From positions 62,001 through 126,000 of the forward strand of contig PAAX01000014.1 of the NCBI GenBank assembly GCA_002698995.1: a stretch of DNA of 64,000 bases. The letters are read 5' to 3'. Made by a program: the position numbers and the translations under genes. A model generated the notes under the pieces. The model worked only from the letters and a program-made list of their open reading frames with translations, was not told the origin of the DNA and searched no databases. This stretch comes from Ignavibacteriota bacterium (GTDB lineage Bacteria; Bacteroidota; Ignavibacteria; Ignavibacteriales; Melioribacteraceae). Shown in pieces: positions 24,653 through 34,396 of the stretch (position 1 is its first letter; each line of letters opens with the position of its first letter).

Positions 24653-25800
24653 TGGCTTATATTCACTTTGATATTGTTCAATCACAAATTTCAAAATATC
24701 CCGGAAAACCCTCCGGTGATGTGATTTATTATCAATACAATCCAACCAATATTGTACTGATTTTAGCAGATGGAATTGGAAGCGGAATAAAGGCTAACAT
24801 CGCAGCACAAAGTTGTGTTAGCCGAATTAAAACTTTACTTCAATCCGGTTTTACATTAAGAGAATCTTTTGCCCGACATGTAAATACAATGGAAGAGGCA
24901 AAAGCGAAAGATCTTCCTTACACTGCATTTTCTTTAGTTAGAATTCTGCAGGACGGAATCGGTACTTGCTTAACTTATGAATCCCCAACTCCAATCTTTG
25001 TCACAAAAGCTTATTCAACAATTTTGAAATCGAGAATTTATTCAATTAATACTGCTGTAGTAAGTGAAACCATTTTTGAGTTAATGAAAAATGAGGGAAT
25101 TGTCATTGTTACTGATGGAATAACTCAAGCCGGATTGAATCAAGATTATTCAAACGGATTGGAATTAAAAGGATTGAATCAATTCATTGATGAACAGATA
25201 AAGAGCGGATTAAAGTTAAGATATCTTCCCAAAGAAATAACCGATAATGCATTCTTAATAAACAATAAGAAAATGTATGATGATTTATCGGCTGTAATTT
25301 TATTCGCTAGAAAAGGGAGAGTAGTAAATATATTTACCGGTCCGCCAAGAAATGAAGAAAAAGATGCAGAAGCAGTTAAGAAATTTTTGGAATTAGATGG
25401 ACTAAAAATTATTTGCGGTGCGTCAACTGCTAAATTAGTTTCTCGCGAATTAAGCAAAAACTTAGTTATTGATGAAAAATTTGCAAGCTCAATTTCTCCC
25501 CCTAATTATAAAATTGATGGAATTGATTTGGTTACAGAAGGAATTGTTACTCTTAATCAGTTGTATAATATTTGGGATGAAGATGAATCAAAATTGGAAA
25601 AATTTAATCCGGTTACCGATTTATATACATTATTAAAAGTTGCTGATAGAATTAATTTCATTGTTGGAACTGCAGATAATCCGGCAACAGAAGATATTAC
25701 ATACTCACAATTGGGATTATTAAAAAGGAAGAAAATCATTCCTTTGCTTCTTGAAAAATTCAATAAGGAAGGTAAAGTTGTTGTTGTTGAAGAGGTCTAA
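24652..25800 (+). CDS. SpoIIE/PP2C-type protein phosphatase linked to the sensory hydrogenase
   Basis: 382 residues. The N-terminal ~220 residues follow the SpoIIE fold: PSGDVIYYQ and LADGIGSGIKANIAAQ near the start, and a later TDGITQAG and YDDLSAVILFAR with the metal-binding aspartates. The C-terminal ~150 residues (from about 228) contain GPPRNEEKDAEAVKKFLEL and CGASTAKLV, an extension I do not assign; similar tails follow SpoIIE domains in hydrogenase operons. It likely dephosphorylates Ser/Thr on an unknown regulator in response to the sensory hydrogenase. It overlaps that gene by one base, and its 3' end overlaps the convergent receiver gene by 4 bp. Confidence 0.8.
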   Translation: MAYIHFDIVQSQISKYPGKPSGDVIYYQYNPTNIVLILADGIGSGIKANIAAQSCVSRIKTLLQSGFTLRESFARHVNTMEEAKAKDLPYTAFSLVRILQDGIGTCLTYESPTPIFVTKAYSTILKSRIYSINTAVVSETIFELMKNEGIVIVTDGITQAGLNQDYSNGLELKGLNQFIDEQIKSGLKLRYLPKEITDNAFLINNKKMYDDLSAVILFARKGRVVNIFTGPPRNEEKDAEAVKKFLELDGLKIICGASTAKLVSRELSKNLVIDEKFASSISPPNYKIDGIDLVTEGIVTLNQLYNIWDEDESKLEKFNPVTDLYTLLKVADRINFIVGTADNPATEDITYSQLGLLKRKKIIPLLLEKFNKEGKVVVVEEV

Positions 25801-26171
25801 TTAAGGGATAATATTGATTCTACTTCTTTAATTAGATCGATAGCTTTAAAAGGTTTAGTGATATAAGAATTTACACCAATACTTTTAGCATATTTCTTAT
25901 CGGAATGATCAATCCTTGCAGTTAGAAAAATAAAACCTATTTTGTTCCGAAGTTTTAATCTGTCCACTTCTAATTTTAATGAATAACCATCCATAATAGG
26001 CATCATAATATCAGAGATAATTAAGTTTGGATAAGTTTTGCTGGAAGTTAAGAAATCGAACGCTTCTTTCCCGTTATTAAAAGATTTTACTTTGTAATTG
26101 CAAAGAGTAAGTAAATCCTCAACAGACTGCTGAATTTCTGAATTATCTTCTACTATAAAAATATCATACAT
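25797..26171 (-). CDS. Stand-alone receiver-domain protein
   Basis: 124 residues, a single CheY-like receiver: VEDNSEI at the N-terminus, phospho-acceptor in IISDIMMPIMDGY, T in LTAR and K in TKPF. No output domain. It is transcribed toward the hydrogenase operon and overlaps the phosphatase stop by 4 bp. Its kinase is not evident nearby; it may be part of the same hydrogen-signalling group, but location is the only hint. Confidence 0.88.
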   Translation of the reverse strand: MYDIFIVEDNSEIQQSVEDLLTLCNYKVKSFNNGKEAFDFLTSSKTYPNLIISDIMMPIMDGYSLKLEVDRLKLRNKIGFIFLTARIDHSDKKYAKSIGVNSYITKPFKAIDLIKEVESILSLN

Positions 26172-26368
26172 ATGTTATGTTAACTAAATTAGCCTAAAAA
26201 TTAATAAATCAAAATGATTTTACAAACTGTTTATCGATTGATTATCTGCTTTCAAAAGAATTTTAATTTTGTTAACATTATGGTCATTTTTCTTTTACAA
26301 AAAGTTAACCATATCAAATTATGACTTAACTTAGTTTTACATACTAATTAATGAATCACAGGTGTATC

Positions 26369-28012
26369 ATGAAAAGATTTAGTTTTTTGCTTGCAGTAGT
26401 TTTTACTATAACATTAAATGCACAATCTAACCAATCACAAAAAGATCCCGTAAAACTTGTTCTTCAATTAACTGTAGATCAGCTGAGAGGAGATATAATT
26501 AATAAGTTTAAAGACAAATTTGTTGATAACGGTATAAACTATTTACTTAGAGAAGGTTTGTTTTTTACAGATGCTCATTTTCAACATGCAGTTACAAAAA
26601 CTGCTCCCGGACATGCAACCTTGGCTACCGGAACTTCTCCCTCAAGTCATGGAATTATTGGTAACGACTGGTACGACATCAACACAAAAAAATCAATTTA
26701 TAACAGCGAAGATTCTAATCATGCTGTATTCAATATGCCTAAAGAAAAGATAGGAAGATCACCAAAAAATTTGCTGGCTTCTACTACAGCAGATGAAATT
26801 GCCGCATCTAGAAATTTTCAGTCGAAGGTATTTACTGTTTCTGTAAAGGATAGAGGAGCAATTTTCCTTGCCGGTTTCAGCGGAAAAGCATTTTGGTATA
26901 ATTATAACGAGGGAAACTTTACAACAAGCAACTATTATTATGATGAGATACCAAATTGGGTAAATGAGTGGAGCAATAAAAAGTTAACCGATAAACTAAT
27001 TGAAGAAGGGTGGGATCTGCTTTTAGAAAGATCAAAATACATTTATCCTGATGAAACCTCTTACGAAAAAACAATTGAAGAATTAGGAAATACGTTCCCT
27101 TATAACTTATCAAAAATTGATAGAAAAGATATGTATGATCTTTTACCATATACTCCAATTGGGGATAAAATAACTGCTGATTTTGCCGAAGCAATTATTA
27201 CCAATGAAGGATTGGGACAAGACGACATTGTAGATTATTTATCAATTAGTTTTTCATGCACCGATTATATTGGACATTTATTTAGTCCTACAACAATGGA
27301 ATATGAAGATCAAATATTAAATCTTGATAGAACTTTAGAAAAATTCTTCTCATTTATTGATGAAAAGATTGGATTGGATAATGTATTAATTGTTCTTTCT
27401 GCAGATCATGGAGTCTGCGATGCACCTGAGTATCTGCTTGAAAATGGATTTGAATTTGCGGGTGTTGCTGTTGTCGGCGGATTGATAGAGAAAATAAATA
27501 ATTTTGGAAAGGAAAAGTATAACCTAAAATCAAACTTAGTATTGAAATCGATGGTTCCTTATTACTATCTGGATGAAAGTCTTTTAGAAGAGAACAATAT
27601 TGATATTTGTAAAATTGAAAGGGAAATCAGAGATATAATATTAGAAGTTGATGGAATTTATGAAGTCTATACTTCATGCGAGATTTTGAATCAGCATAAT
27701 CCGAATGATGAAATATTTGAAAAAGTAAAAAAATCATTTTATAAAGGAAGATCGGGACAGATTTATATTGTTCCAAAACCATTTTATTATATCACTTCAA
27801 AATCAGAATATAGAGGAAGTGCTGCCACACATGGAAGTCCTTGGAATTATGATACTTATGTTCCTATTATATTTGTCGGACCAGGAGTACAAAAAGGTTT
27901 TTCAAATATTCAAGCAAGTCCAAAAGATATATCAAAAAGTATTTGCAATTACCTGGGAATAAAATCTCCGTCATCTGCTGACGGTAAAGCTTTACTAAAT
28001 TCTGCAAAATAA
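26369..28012 (+). CDS. pafA: PafA-type alkaline phosphatase (phosphomonoesterase)
   Basis: 547 residues from ATG 26369, giving a clean signal peptide (MKRFSFLLAVVFTITLNAQ). Catalytic residues line up with the characterised PafA: nucleophile T78 in KTAPGHATLATG, N99 in GIIGNDWYD, and K160/R162 in SVKDRGAI. Metal ligands appear in FSCTDYIGHLF, LSADHGVCD and the terminal ATHGSPWNYD. The K/R pair marks phosphomonoesterase rather than phosphodiesterase members of the superfamily. It would release phosphate from organic phosphomonoesters in the periplasm. It is followed two bases later by a CYTH-domain gene. Regulation by phosphate is not evident from the upstream DNA. Confidence 0.9.
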   Translation: MKRFSFLLAVVFTITLNAQSNQSQKDPVKLVLQLTVDQLRGDIINKFKDKFVDNGINYLLREGLFFTDAHFQHAVTKTAPGHATLATGTSPSSHGIIGNDWYDINTKKSIYNSEDSNHAVFNMPKEKIGRSPKNLLASTTADEIAASRNFQSKVFTVSVKDRGAIFLAGFSGKAFWYNYNEGNFTTSNYYYDEIPNWVNEWSNKKLTDKLIEEGWDLLLERSKYIYPDETSYEKTIEELGNTFPYNLSKIDRKDMYDLLPYTPIGDKITADFAEAIITNEGLGQDDIVDYLSISFSCTDYIGHLFSPTTMEYEDQILNLDRTLEKFFSFIDEKIGLDNVLIVLSADHGVCDAPEYLLENGFEFAGVAVVGGLIEKINNFGKEKYNLKSNLVLKSMVPYYYLDESLLEENNIDICKIEREIRDIILEVDGIYEVYTSCEILNQHNPNDEIFEKVKKSFYKGRSGQIYIVPKPFYYITSKSEYRGSAATHGSPWNYDTYVPIIFVGPGVQKGFSNIQASPKDISKSICNYLGIKSPSSADGKALLNSAK

Positions 28013-28014
28013 TA

Positions 28015-28485
28015 ATGGAAATAGAAAGAAAATACTTAATAAAAGATATTCCGTTTGAGCCGGATTCATATGACAAAAAAGAAATTATTCAATGTTATTT
28101 GAATCCAGTTCAAAAAGGAATTGAAAGAAGAGTTAGAAAGAAAGGGGAAAAATTTTATTATACCGAGAAATCCTTTGGCGATTTAATTAGAGAAGAAAAA
28201 GAACATGAAATAAACAAAGAAGAATTTGAAAATTTATTGTCTGAGAAAATTAATAATCCCATTTACAAAACTCGGTACATAATTCCTTTTAACAATTACA
28301 CAATAGAATTGGATATTTATCAAAAACAATTAAGAGGACTAATAACCGCAGATGTTGAATTTAATAGTTTGGAAGAAAGCAATCAGTTCAATCCGCCGCA
28401 TTGGTTTGGTAAAGAAATAACCTACGAAAAAAAATACAAGAACTTTATTTTAGCATCATTAGAAAAGTACAATTCTGATTATTAA
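28015..28485 (+). CDS. CYTH-domain protein (triphosphate tunnel family)
   Basis: 156 residues opening with EIERK, the ExExK signature of the CYTH/triphosphate tunnel fold. Alternating acidic and basic strands follow (KGIERRVRKKGEKFYYTEK, YTIELDIYQKQLRGLITADVEF). Members hydrolyse triphosphate or, more rarely, cyclise ATP; bacterial ones of this size are usually inorganic triphosphatases. No signal peptide. Start two bases after pafA suggests co-transcription. Substrate not determinable. Confidence 0.85.
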   Translation: MEIERKYLIKDIPFEPDSYDKKEIIQCYLNPVQKGIERRVRKKGEKFYYTEKSFGDLIREEKEHEINKEEFENLLSEKINNPIYKTRYIIPFNNYTIELDIYQKQLRGLITADVEFNSLEESNQFNPPHWFGKEITYEKKYKNFILASLEKYNSDY

Positions 28486-28486
28486 T

Positions 28487-28984
28487 TTATTTATCACTTA
28501 CAACCGCAATCCAGTTTTCATCCCAGCGTTTTAAAAATGTTTTTACATTCCATCTGCATCTAATCGCAGAAAGTGGAGAAGGATCTAATACAAAAATAGA
28601 GTTCATCGAATATCCATAAACTACTACCCAATGTTCTCCATCATCAACAGAAATTAAAATAGGGTTTTTATCATTTATGGATTTTGTGATATCGCTTAAA
28701 AATGCATTTGAATTTACTTTAACACTGCAGTTAAAATTTCTAATTATATTCAACAAAGGTTCGGTATCAATTCCATCCTTTTTTAATAATTCTGTATTGT
28801 AGTTTATTTCTCTAAGGTATTTCACTTTATTAAAGTAGTTAAGAATCATAAAAGCGGAATGAATACCGCAGCTGAACCTATCTAACTGTACAGATTTATT
28901 TATATCAAGACAAATTGATGTAGGGTCAATAAATTCTTCAATCGATTTCAGGTAATTAAATATTTTATTTACAAATCTGCTCAT
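28487..28984 (-). CDS. C39-like cysteine peptidase domain protein
   Basis: 165 residues without signal peptide. The pattern QLDRFSCGIHSAFMIL supplies an oxyanion Gln (Q33) and the catalytic Cys (C39); GEHWVVVYGY gives His118, and FVLDPSP gives Asp134, matching a papain/C39-like triad. Bacteriocin-processing C39 domains are normally fused to ABC transporters, while this is a free-standing domain, so its substrate is unknown. No precursor peptide gene is seen next to it. Convergent with the CYTH gene with one base between their stops. Confidence 0.75.
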   Translation of the reverse strand: MSRFVNKIFNYLKSIEEFIDPTSICLDINKSVQLDRFSCGIHSAFMILNYFNKVKYLREINYNTELLKKDGIDTEPLLNIIRNFNCSVKVNSNAFLSDITKSINDKNPILISVDDGEHWVVVYGYSMNSIFVLDPSPLSAIRCRWNVKTFLKRWDENWIAVVSDK

Positions 28985-29049
28985 AAGCTGAAATAATTTC
29001 TCTGAAGAAAATAATCAATTTTTATAAAAAAATTAGAAGTGGAAAGTAT

Positions 29050-29355
29050 TTATGAAAACTGATCGGCTAATTTAGATTTGGTTCTCTTAATAAGTTCAAC
29101 AAGTTTTTTAGCTATCTTCTTTTGTCTGCTGTAGAAAAAATCAAACTGTCTGAATATAAAAGCGTAAACAATAGTTAACACTTGATATAAAGGAAAGATA
29201 AAGAAAAGCCAGCCGATAAAATAACCAAACGTCCAAGGTTTAACTCCAAGCCAGCTCATAAATAAACCCGAAAGAAAAGCCGTTGAGGATCCGGTTAAAG
29301 CAAATACTGCAATTATTGAAATAAAATTTATAGTCTTCTTTACTTTTGTATTCAT
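29050..29355 (-). CDS. Small membrane protein of unknown function
   Basis: 101 residues with two hydrophobic helices (about 10-32 and 42-67), the second containing FGYFIGWLFFIFPLYQVLTI, then a basic tail (FYSRQKKIAKKL, KRTKSK). Similar small proteins are widespread in Bacteroidota and have no assigned function. It may interact with nucleic acid or other proteins through the Lys-rich tail, but nothing shows this. Transcribed alone on the minus strand. Confidence 0.7.
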   Translation of the reverse strand: MNTKVKKTINFISIIAVFALTGSSTAFLSGLFMSWLGVKPWTFGYFIGWLFFIFPLYQVLTIVYAFIFRQFDFFYSRQKKIAKKLVELIKRTKSKLADQFS

Positions 29356-29515
29356 GAATCAAAAATAAGAAATTTTTCTTTTTATCCTTTATATAAATTT
29401 TCTTGATATAGAAATGTAAGGAAGAATTTAATTTGGAAAATCAAACGCATGATACATATCAAAAAAATAACTTCAAGACTATCTCACTCAGAAAATTAAT
29501 AATCTAATCAAACTA

Positions 29516-29545
29516 AAACGCCCAATCAAAGTTGATTGAGCGTTT
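29516..29545 (-). terminator. Terminator downstream of metH
   Basis: AAACGCCCAATCAA pairs with TTGATTGAGCGTTT around a 2-nt centre (one mismatch), giving a stem of about 13 bp. On the minus strand it is followed by TAGTTTGATT. It lies 45 bp past the metH stop. Confidence 0.75.
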
Positions 29546-29590
29546 GAATTAAAATCTAATGTCTCTTCTCTATAAATCTAAAATCTAATT

Positions 29591-32500
29591 TCAATCTACA
29601 TCATAATTGAGAACTGGTCTTAACCAGCGTTCTGTTTCTTTAAGACTCATTCCCTTTCGTTTGTGATAATCTTCAACTTGGTCTTTACCAATTTTGCCAG
29701 TTGTAAAATATTTAGCATTTTGATTTGCAAAAAATAATCCGCATACAGATGCAGCCGGATACATCGCTAAATTTTCTGTTAATGAAATTCCGGTCTTCTT
29801 CTCCGGATCAATTAATTTGAAGAGTTCTATCTTTTCTGTATGATCAGGCTGGGAAGGATATCCGGGAGCGGGACGAATTCCAGAATATTTTTCCTTAATT
29901 AATTCATCGTTTGTAAGATTTTCATCAGTTGAATAACCCCAGATTTCTCTTCTTACCTTTTCATGAAGTAATTCAGCAAATGCTTCTGCTAGTCTATCTG
30001 CAACAGCTTTAATCATAATTGAGTTATAATCGTCATGTTCTTTTTCAAATTGCTCAATCAGCTTTTCAATTCCAAGTCCAGCAGTAACAGCAAAAGCACC
30101 AATGAAATCTTTCCTATTAGAATCAATTGGAGCAACAAAATCAGCTAAAGAAATATTTGGAATATCTTTCGATTTTTTAGTCTGCTGCCTAATTGAATGA
30201 AAGATTGTTTTTATTCCTTTTCTTTCTTCATCGCTGTAGACTTCAATATCATCATCAACCGCATTTGCCGGGAAAATTCCGCATACCCCATTAGCTTTTA
30301 GCAGTTTTTCTTCAACTACTTTATCTAATAATTTATTTGCATCATCAAATATCTTTTTTGCTTCACTTCCGTAATTCTCGTCTTCAAAAATAGCCGGGTA
30401 TTTACCTTTCATTTCCCAAGTAATAAAGAATGGAGTCCAGTCGATATATTTCCTTATCTCCTCAAGAGGATAATCTAAGAACTCAGTAATTCCAATTTTA
30501 TTTGGGACTGTAATTTTTTCTTCATCCCAGTTTAGTTTCAGTTTATTTTTTCTTGCATCTTCAATTGAAAGAAATTCTTTTTCCGATGATCTGTTTTTAT
30601 GTGATTCTCTCAAGCTTTCATATTCGTCTTTAATTGTTTTTACAAACGATGATTTGGATTCATCATTCAATAAATTTCCAACAACACTAACACTTCTTGA
30701 TGCATCAAGAACATGTATTGCGGCACCATTAAACTGCGGTGCTATTTTAACTGCTGTATGTATTCTTGAAGTAGTTGCACCCCCTATCAGAAGGGGCTTA
30801 TCAATCTTTAATCTTTCCATTTCTTTTGCAACATGCACCATTTCATCAAGTGACGGAGTGATTAATCCGCTTAACCCGATTATATCAGCATTCTTTTCAA
30901 CTGCTGTAGATAATATTTTATCTGACGGAACCATTACACCAAGATCAATTACATCATAATTGTTGCATCCTAAAACAACTCCAACAATATTCTTTCCTAT
31001 ATCATGAACATCCCCTTTAACAGTTGCAAGAAGTACAGTACCGTTGCTCTTTGCCGAACCGCTTTCACTTTTTTCTTTTTCTATGTAAGGAATTAAATAA
31101 GCAACAGATTTTTTCATTACTCTTGCACTCTTAACTACTTGAGGAAGAAACATTTTTCCAGAACCAAAAAGATCACCGACCACATTCATTCCATCCATTA
31201 GTGGACCTTCAATAACCTGCAGTGCTGAAGGTAGTTTTTGTCTTGCTTCTTCTGTATCTTCTTCAATAAAATCTACAATTCCCTTTACCAGGGAGTGTTT
31301 TAAGCGTTCTTCAACCGGAGCATTTCTCCATTCATCCTTTTTAATTTCTGTTACATCTTTTTGTTTAATACTTTCGGCAAATTCTATTAATCGTTCTGTT
31401 GCATCTTTTCTTCTATTAAGAATTACATCTTCAACTCTTTCTAATAAATCTTTTGGAATTTCTTCATACACTTCTAATTGTCCGGCATTAACAATACCCA
31501 TATCCATTCCGGCTTCTATTGCATGATAAAGAAAAGCCGAATGCATTGCTTCTCTAACTCTGTCGTTTCCTCTAAATGAAAATGAAATATTGCTTACACC
31601 CCCTGAAACCTTAGCGTATGGCAAATTCCTTTTTATCCATCTGACTGCATTAATGTAATCTACTGCATAATTATTATGTTCTTCAATTCCTGTGGCAATC
31701 GCAAAAATATTAGGATCGAAAATTATATCCTGAGGTGAAAATCCAACTTCTTCAGTTAAAATTTTATAAGCTCTTTCACATATTTGAGTTTTTCTTTCAA
31801 AAGTATCAGCCTGCCCTTCTTCATCAAATGCCATAACAATAACGGCTGCACCATACTTTAAAACTTTTTTAGCATGGTCAATGAATGATTCTTTTCCTTC
31901 TTTAAGACTTATAGAATTAACAATTCCTTTTCCTTGAAGACATTTCAATCCTGCTTCAATAACAGACCATTTTGAAGAATCGAGCATAATTGGAACTCTT
32001 GAAATATCAGGTTCTGCCGCTAATAAGTTTAAGAACTTAACCATAGCGGCTTCCGAATCTATCATTCCTTCATCCATATTGATGTCTATTATCTGCGCAC
32101 CGTTTTCAACTTGCTGACGCGCAACAGATAAGGCTTCTTCATAATTGTTTTCTTTTATTAGTCTTGCAAACTTTTTAGAACCGGTTACATTTGTTCTTTC
32201 ACCAATATTAACAAAGTTAGTATCCGGTCTTAATATCAATGGTTCTAAACCGCTTAATCTTAAGTAGGGATTGATTTCCGGAATTATCCTTGGTTTAATT
32301 TCCTGTGCAATTTCAGCAAAAGCTTTTATATGATCGGGAGTTGTACCACAGCATCCGCCGACAATGTTGAAGAATCCTTCATCACCAAATTCTTTAAGCA
32401 CTTTTGCCATAGCTTCCGGTGATTCATCATATTCACCAAACTCGTTTGGGAGACCAGCATTTGGATAAACACTTACAAATAAATTAGCTTTATTAGAAAG

Positions 32501-33277
32501 CTCTTGAAGAAAAGGTCTCATTTGAATAGGACCAAGCGAACAATTCAATCCGACACTAACAATATTTTTAACATGAGAAATGGAAATGAGAAATGCTTCT
32601 GTAATTTGTCCGGATAAGGTTCTTCCGCTCTGGTCAACAATAGTACCGCTTATCATAATTGGCAGAGCAATATTGTTATCTTCAAAATATTCTTCAACAG
32701 CATAAATTGCAGCTTTAGCATTTAAGGTATCAAATATAGTTTCAATAAGAATTATATCTGCACCACCGTCAACCAATCCTTTTGTCTGTTCATAATAAGC
32801 AGCCTTAACTTCATCAAAAGTAATTGCTCTAAATCCGGGATCATTAACATCGGGTGAAAGAGATAAGGTTTTATTTGTTGGTCCTAATGCACCGGCAACA
32901 AATCGAGGTTTATCTGGAGTTAGTTTTGTGAATTCATCTGCAGCTTCTTTTGCTAGTCTGGCAGCCTCAAAATTCAATTCATAAACTATATTTTCTGTTT
33001 TATAATCAGCCTGAGAAATTGAAGTACCGTTAAAAGTGTTGGTTTCAATAATATCTGCACCGGCTTCTAAATATTTTCTATGAATATCTTTTATTGCATT
33101 TGGCTGCGTTAAAACCAAAAGATCGTTGTTCCCTTTAAGGTCACTTGGGTGATCTTTAAATCTTTCTCCTCTGAAATCTTCTTCTGTAAATTTATATCTT
33201 TGAATCATTGTACCCATTGCACCATCAAGCACAAGAATTCTTTTACTTAAAATATTTTTAAAATCATCGATAATCAT
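29591..33277 (-). CDS. metH: Cobalamin-dependent methionine synthase
   Basis: About 1,228 residues from ATG 33277; a TTG 39 bp upstream is in frame but less likely. All four modules are present. The homocysteine domain has DGAMGTMIQ, an upstream zinc Cys in GLNCS, and [12 protein letters not shown] methyltetrahydrofolate (pterin-binding) domain with [11 protein letters not shown] follows. The cobalamin domain has the [10 protein letters not shown] lower-ligand motif. The C-terminal S-adenosylmethionine reactivation domain has [15 protein letters not shown]. It transfers a methyl group from methyl-THF via B12 to homocysteine. The full length is typical of E. coli-type MetH. I found no cobalamin or SAM riboswitch in the short upstream gap (33278-33364). 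Confidence 0.95.
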   Translation of the reverse strand: MIIDDFKNILSKRILVLDGAMGTMIQRYKFTEEDFRGERFKDHPSDLKGNNDLLVLTQPNAIKDIHRKYLEAGADIIETNTFNGTSISQADYKTENIVYELNFEAARLAKEAADEFTKLTPDKPRFVAGALGPTNKTLSLSPDVNDPGFRAITFDEVKAAYYEQTKGLVDGGADIILIETIFDTLNAKAAIYAVEEYFEDNNIALPIMISGTIVDQSGRTLSGQITEAFLISISHVKNIVSVGLNCSLGPIQMRPFLQELSNKANLFVSVYPNAGLPNEFGEYDESPEAMAKVLKEFGDEGFFNIVGGCCGTTPDHIKAFAEIAQEIKPRIIPEINPYLRLSGLEPLILRPDTNFVNIGERTNVTGSKKFARLIKENNYEEALSVARQQVENGAQIIDINMDEGMIDSEAAMVKFLNLLAAEPDISRVPIMLDSSKWSVIEAGLKCLQGKGIVNSISLKEGKESFIDHAKKVLKYGAAVIVMAFDEEGQADTFERKTQICERAYKILTEEVGFSPQDIIFDPNIFAIATGIEEHNNYAVDYINAVRWIKRNLPYAKVSGGVSNISFSFRGNDRVREAMHSAFLYHAIEAGMDMGIVNAGQLEVYEEIPKDLLERVEDVILNRRKDATERLIEFAESIKQKDVTEIKKDEWRNAPVEERLKHSLVKGIVDFIEEDTEEARQKLPSALQVIEGPLMDGMNVVGDLFGSGKMFLPQVVKSARVMKKSVAYLIPYIEKEKSESGSAKSNGTVLLATVKGDVHDIGKNIVGVVLGCNNYDVIDLGVMVPSDKILSTAVEKNADIIGLSGLITPSLDEMVHVAKEMERLKIDKPLLIGGATTSRIHTAVKIAPQFNGAAIHVLDASRSVSVVGNLLNDESKSSFVKTIKDEYESLRESHKNRSSEKEFLSIEDARKNKLKLNWDEEKITVPNKIGITEFLDYPLEEIRKYIDWTPFFITWEMKGKYPAIFEDENYGSEAKKIFDDANKLLDKVVEEKLLKANGVCGIFPANAVDDDIEVYSDEERKGIKTIFHSIRQQTKKSKDIPNISLADFVAPIDSNRKDFIGAFAVTAGLGIEKLIEQFEKEHDDYNSIMIKAVADRLAEAFAELLHEKVRREIWGYSTDENLTNDELIKEKYSGIRPAPGYPSQPDHTEKIELFKLIDPEKKTGISLTENLAMYPAASVCGLFFANQNAKYFTTGKIGKDQVEDYHKRKGMSLKETERWLRPVLNYDVD

Positions 33278-33364
33278 AATAAGGTTATTCCAAGTTACTT
33301 TTGAATTAAGATGCAATATAATTAAATTGAGTTCTAATATAAATCAATCTGTAAGAGGAGAATT

Positions 33365-34339
33365 ATGATAGTAGTTACGGGTGGTGCAGGCTTTATAGGA
33401 AGTGTAGCCATTTGGAGACTTAATCAGTTAGGATATGATAAGATTATTGTGGTTGATGAACTGAGAAGCAAAGAGAAATGGAAAAATCTAAACGGATTAA
33501 AATTTGTTGATATTTATCATAAGAAAGAATTTTATGAGCAGATAGTACAGGAAAGACTTCCATTAAGTATTGATGCGATAATTCATTTAGGAGCTTGTTC
33601 AGCTACAACAGAAAGAGATGCCGATTACTTAGTGCAGAATAATTATCGTTATTCTCTTGAACTTGTTAAATACTGTTTACCGAGAAGAGCAAGATTTATC
33701 TATGCTTCTTCTGCTGCAACTTACGGCGGCGGTGAATTTGGTTATGATGATAATGAAGAGGAATTAGAAAAATTAAGACCATTAAATATGTATGGTTATT
33801 CGAAACATTTATTTGATTTATGGCTGAGGACAAATCATCTTTCCAACAAGGTAGTTGGTTTGAAATACTTTAACGTTTACGGTCCGAACGAATATCATAA
33901 AGGAGATATGAGAAGTGTTGTTCATAAAGCCTTTGAACAAATTCGTGATACCGGTAAGGTTACTCTTTTCAAATCCTATAAAGATGAATATAAAGATGGC
34001 GAACAGAAGAGAGATTTTATTTATGTAAAAGATGCTGTTGATATGACTTTATACTTTTTAGAACATAGAGAGAAGAGCGGACTTTTTAATGTGGGAACCG
34101 GACAGGCAAGAACTTGGAATGATTTGGTAAGTGCTATTTTCACATCATTAAACAAACCTGTTAATATTGAATATGTAGATATGCCTGAAGAGCTGCATGG
34201 AAAGTATCAATATTTCACAGAAGCAAAAATGGACAAGATTAGAGAAACAGGATATGAAAAAGAAATCAGCTCAATAGAAAAAGGAGTTGATGATTATATA
34301 AAAAACTACCTGTTAAAAGATCAATTTATTGCTTACTAA
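33365..34339 (+). CDS. hldD: ADP-L-glycero-D-manno-heptose 6-epimerase
   Basis: 324 residues. Rossmann start VVTGGAGFIGSVAIWRLNQLG, NADP-family signature VVDELRS...KWKNL, HLGACSATTERD, catalytic Ser and Y-X3-K in YGYSKHLFDLW, and KYFNVYGPNEYHKG, all of which match HldD/RfaD. It makes the heptose precursor of LPS inner core, consistent with a Gram-negative envelope. Ribosome site AGAGGAG just before ATG. Divergent from metH with 87 bp between starts and followed by the hairpin at 34353-34385. Confidence 0.93.
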   Translation: MIVVTGGAGFIGSVAIWRLNQLGYDKIIVVDELRSKEKWKNLNGLKFVDIYHKKEFYEQIVQERLPLSIDAIIHLGACSATTERDADYLVQNNYRYSLELVKYCLPRRARFIYASSAATYGGGEFGYDDNEEELEKLRPLNMYGYSKHLFDLWLRTNHLSNKVVGLKYFNVYGPNEYHKGDMRSVVHKAFEQIRDTGKVTLFKSYKDEYKDGEQKRDFIYVKDAVDMTLYFLEHREKSGLFNVGTGQARTWNDLVSAIFTSLNKPVNIEYVDMPEELHGKYQYFTEAKMDKIRETGYEKEISSIEKGVDDYIKNYLLKDQFIAY

Positions 34340-34352
34340 AAACTTTTCTAAA

Positions 34353-34385
34353 AAAAAGCCATGTTGAGTGTACATGGCTTTTTTG
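34353..34385. terminator. Terminator between hldD and the S46 peptidase gene
   Basis: AAAAAAGCCATGT pairs with ACATGGCTTTTTT across a short GTGT-type loop, flanked by A's and T's so that it can serve both convergent genes. It starts 14 bp after the hldD stop. Confidence 0.85.
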
Positions 34386-34396
34386 TTTTCATAACC

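Noticed and set aside
33278-33364. Cobalamin or SAM riboswitch before metH
   Set aside because: Only 87 bp separate metH from hldD, and no B12-box or SAM-box-like conserved segment was found.
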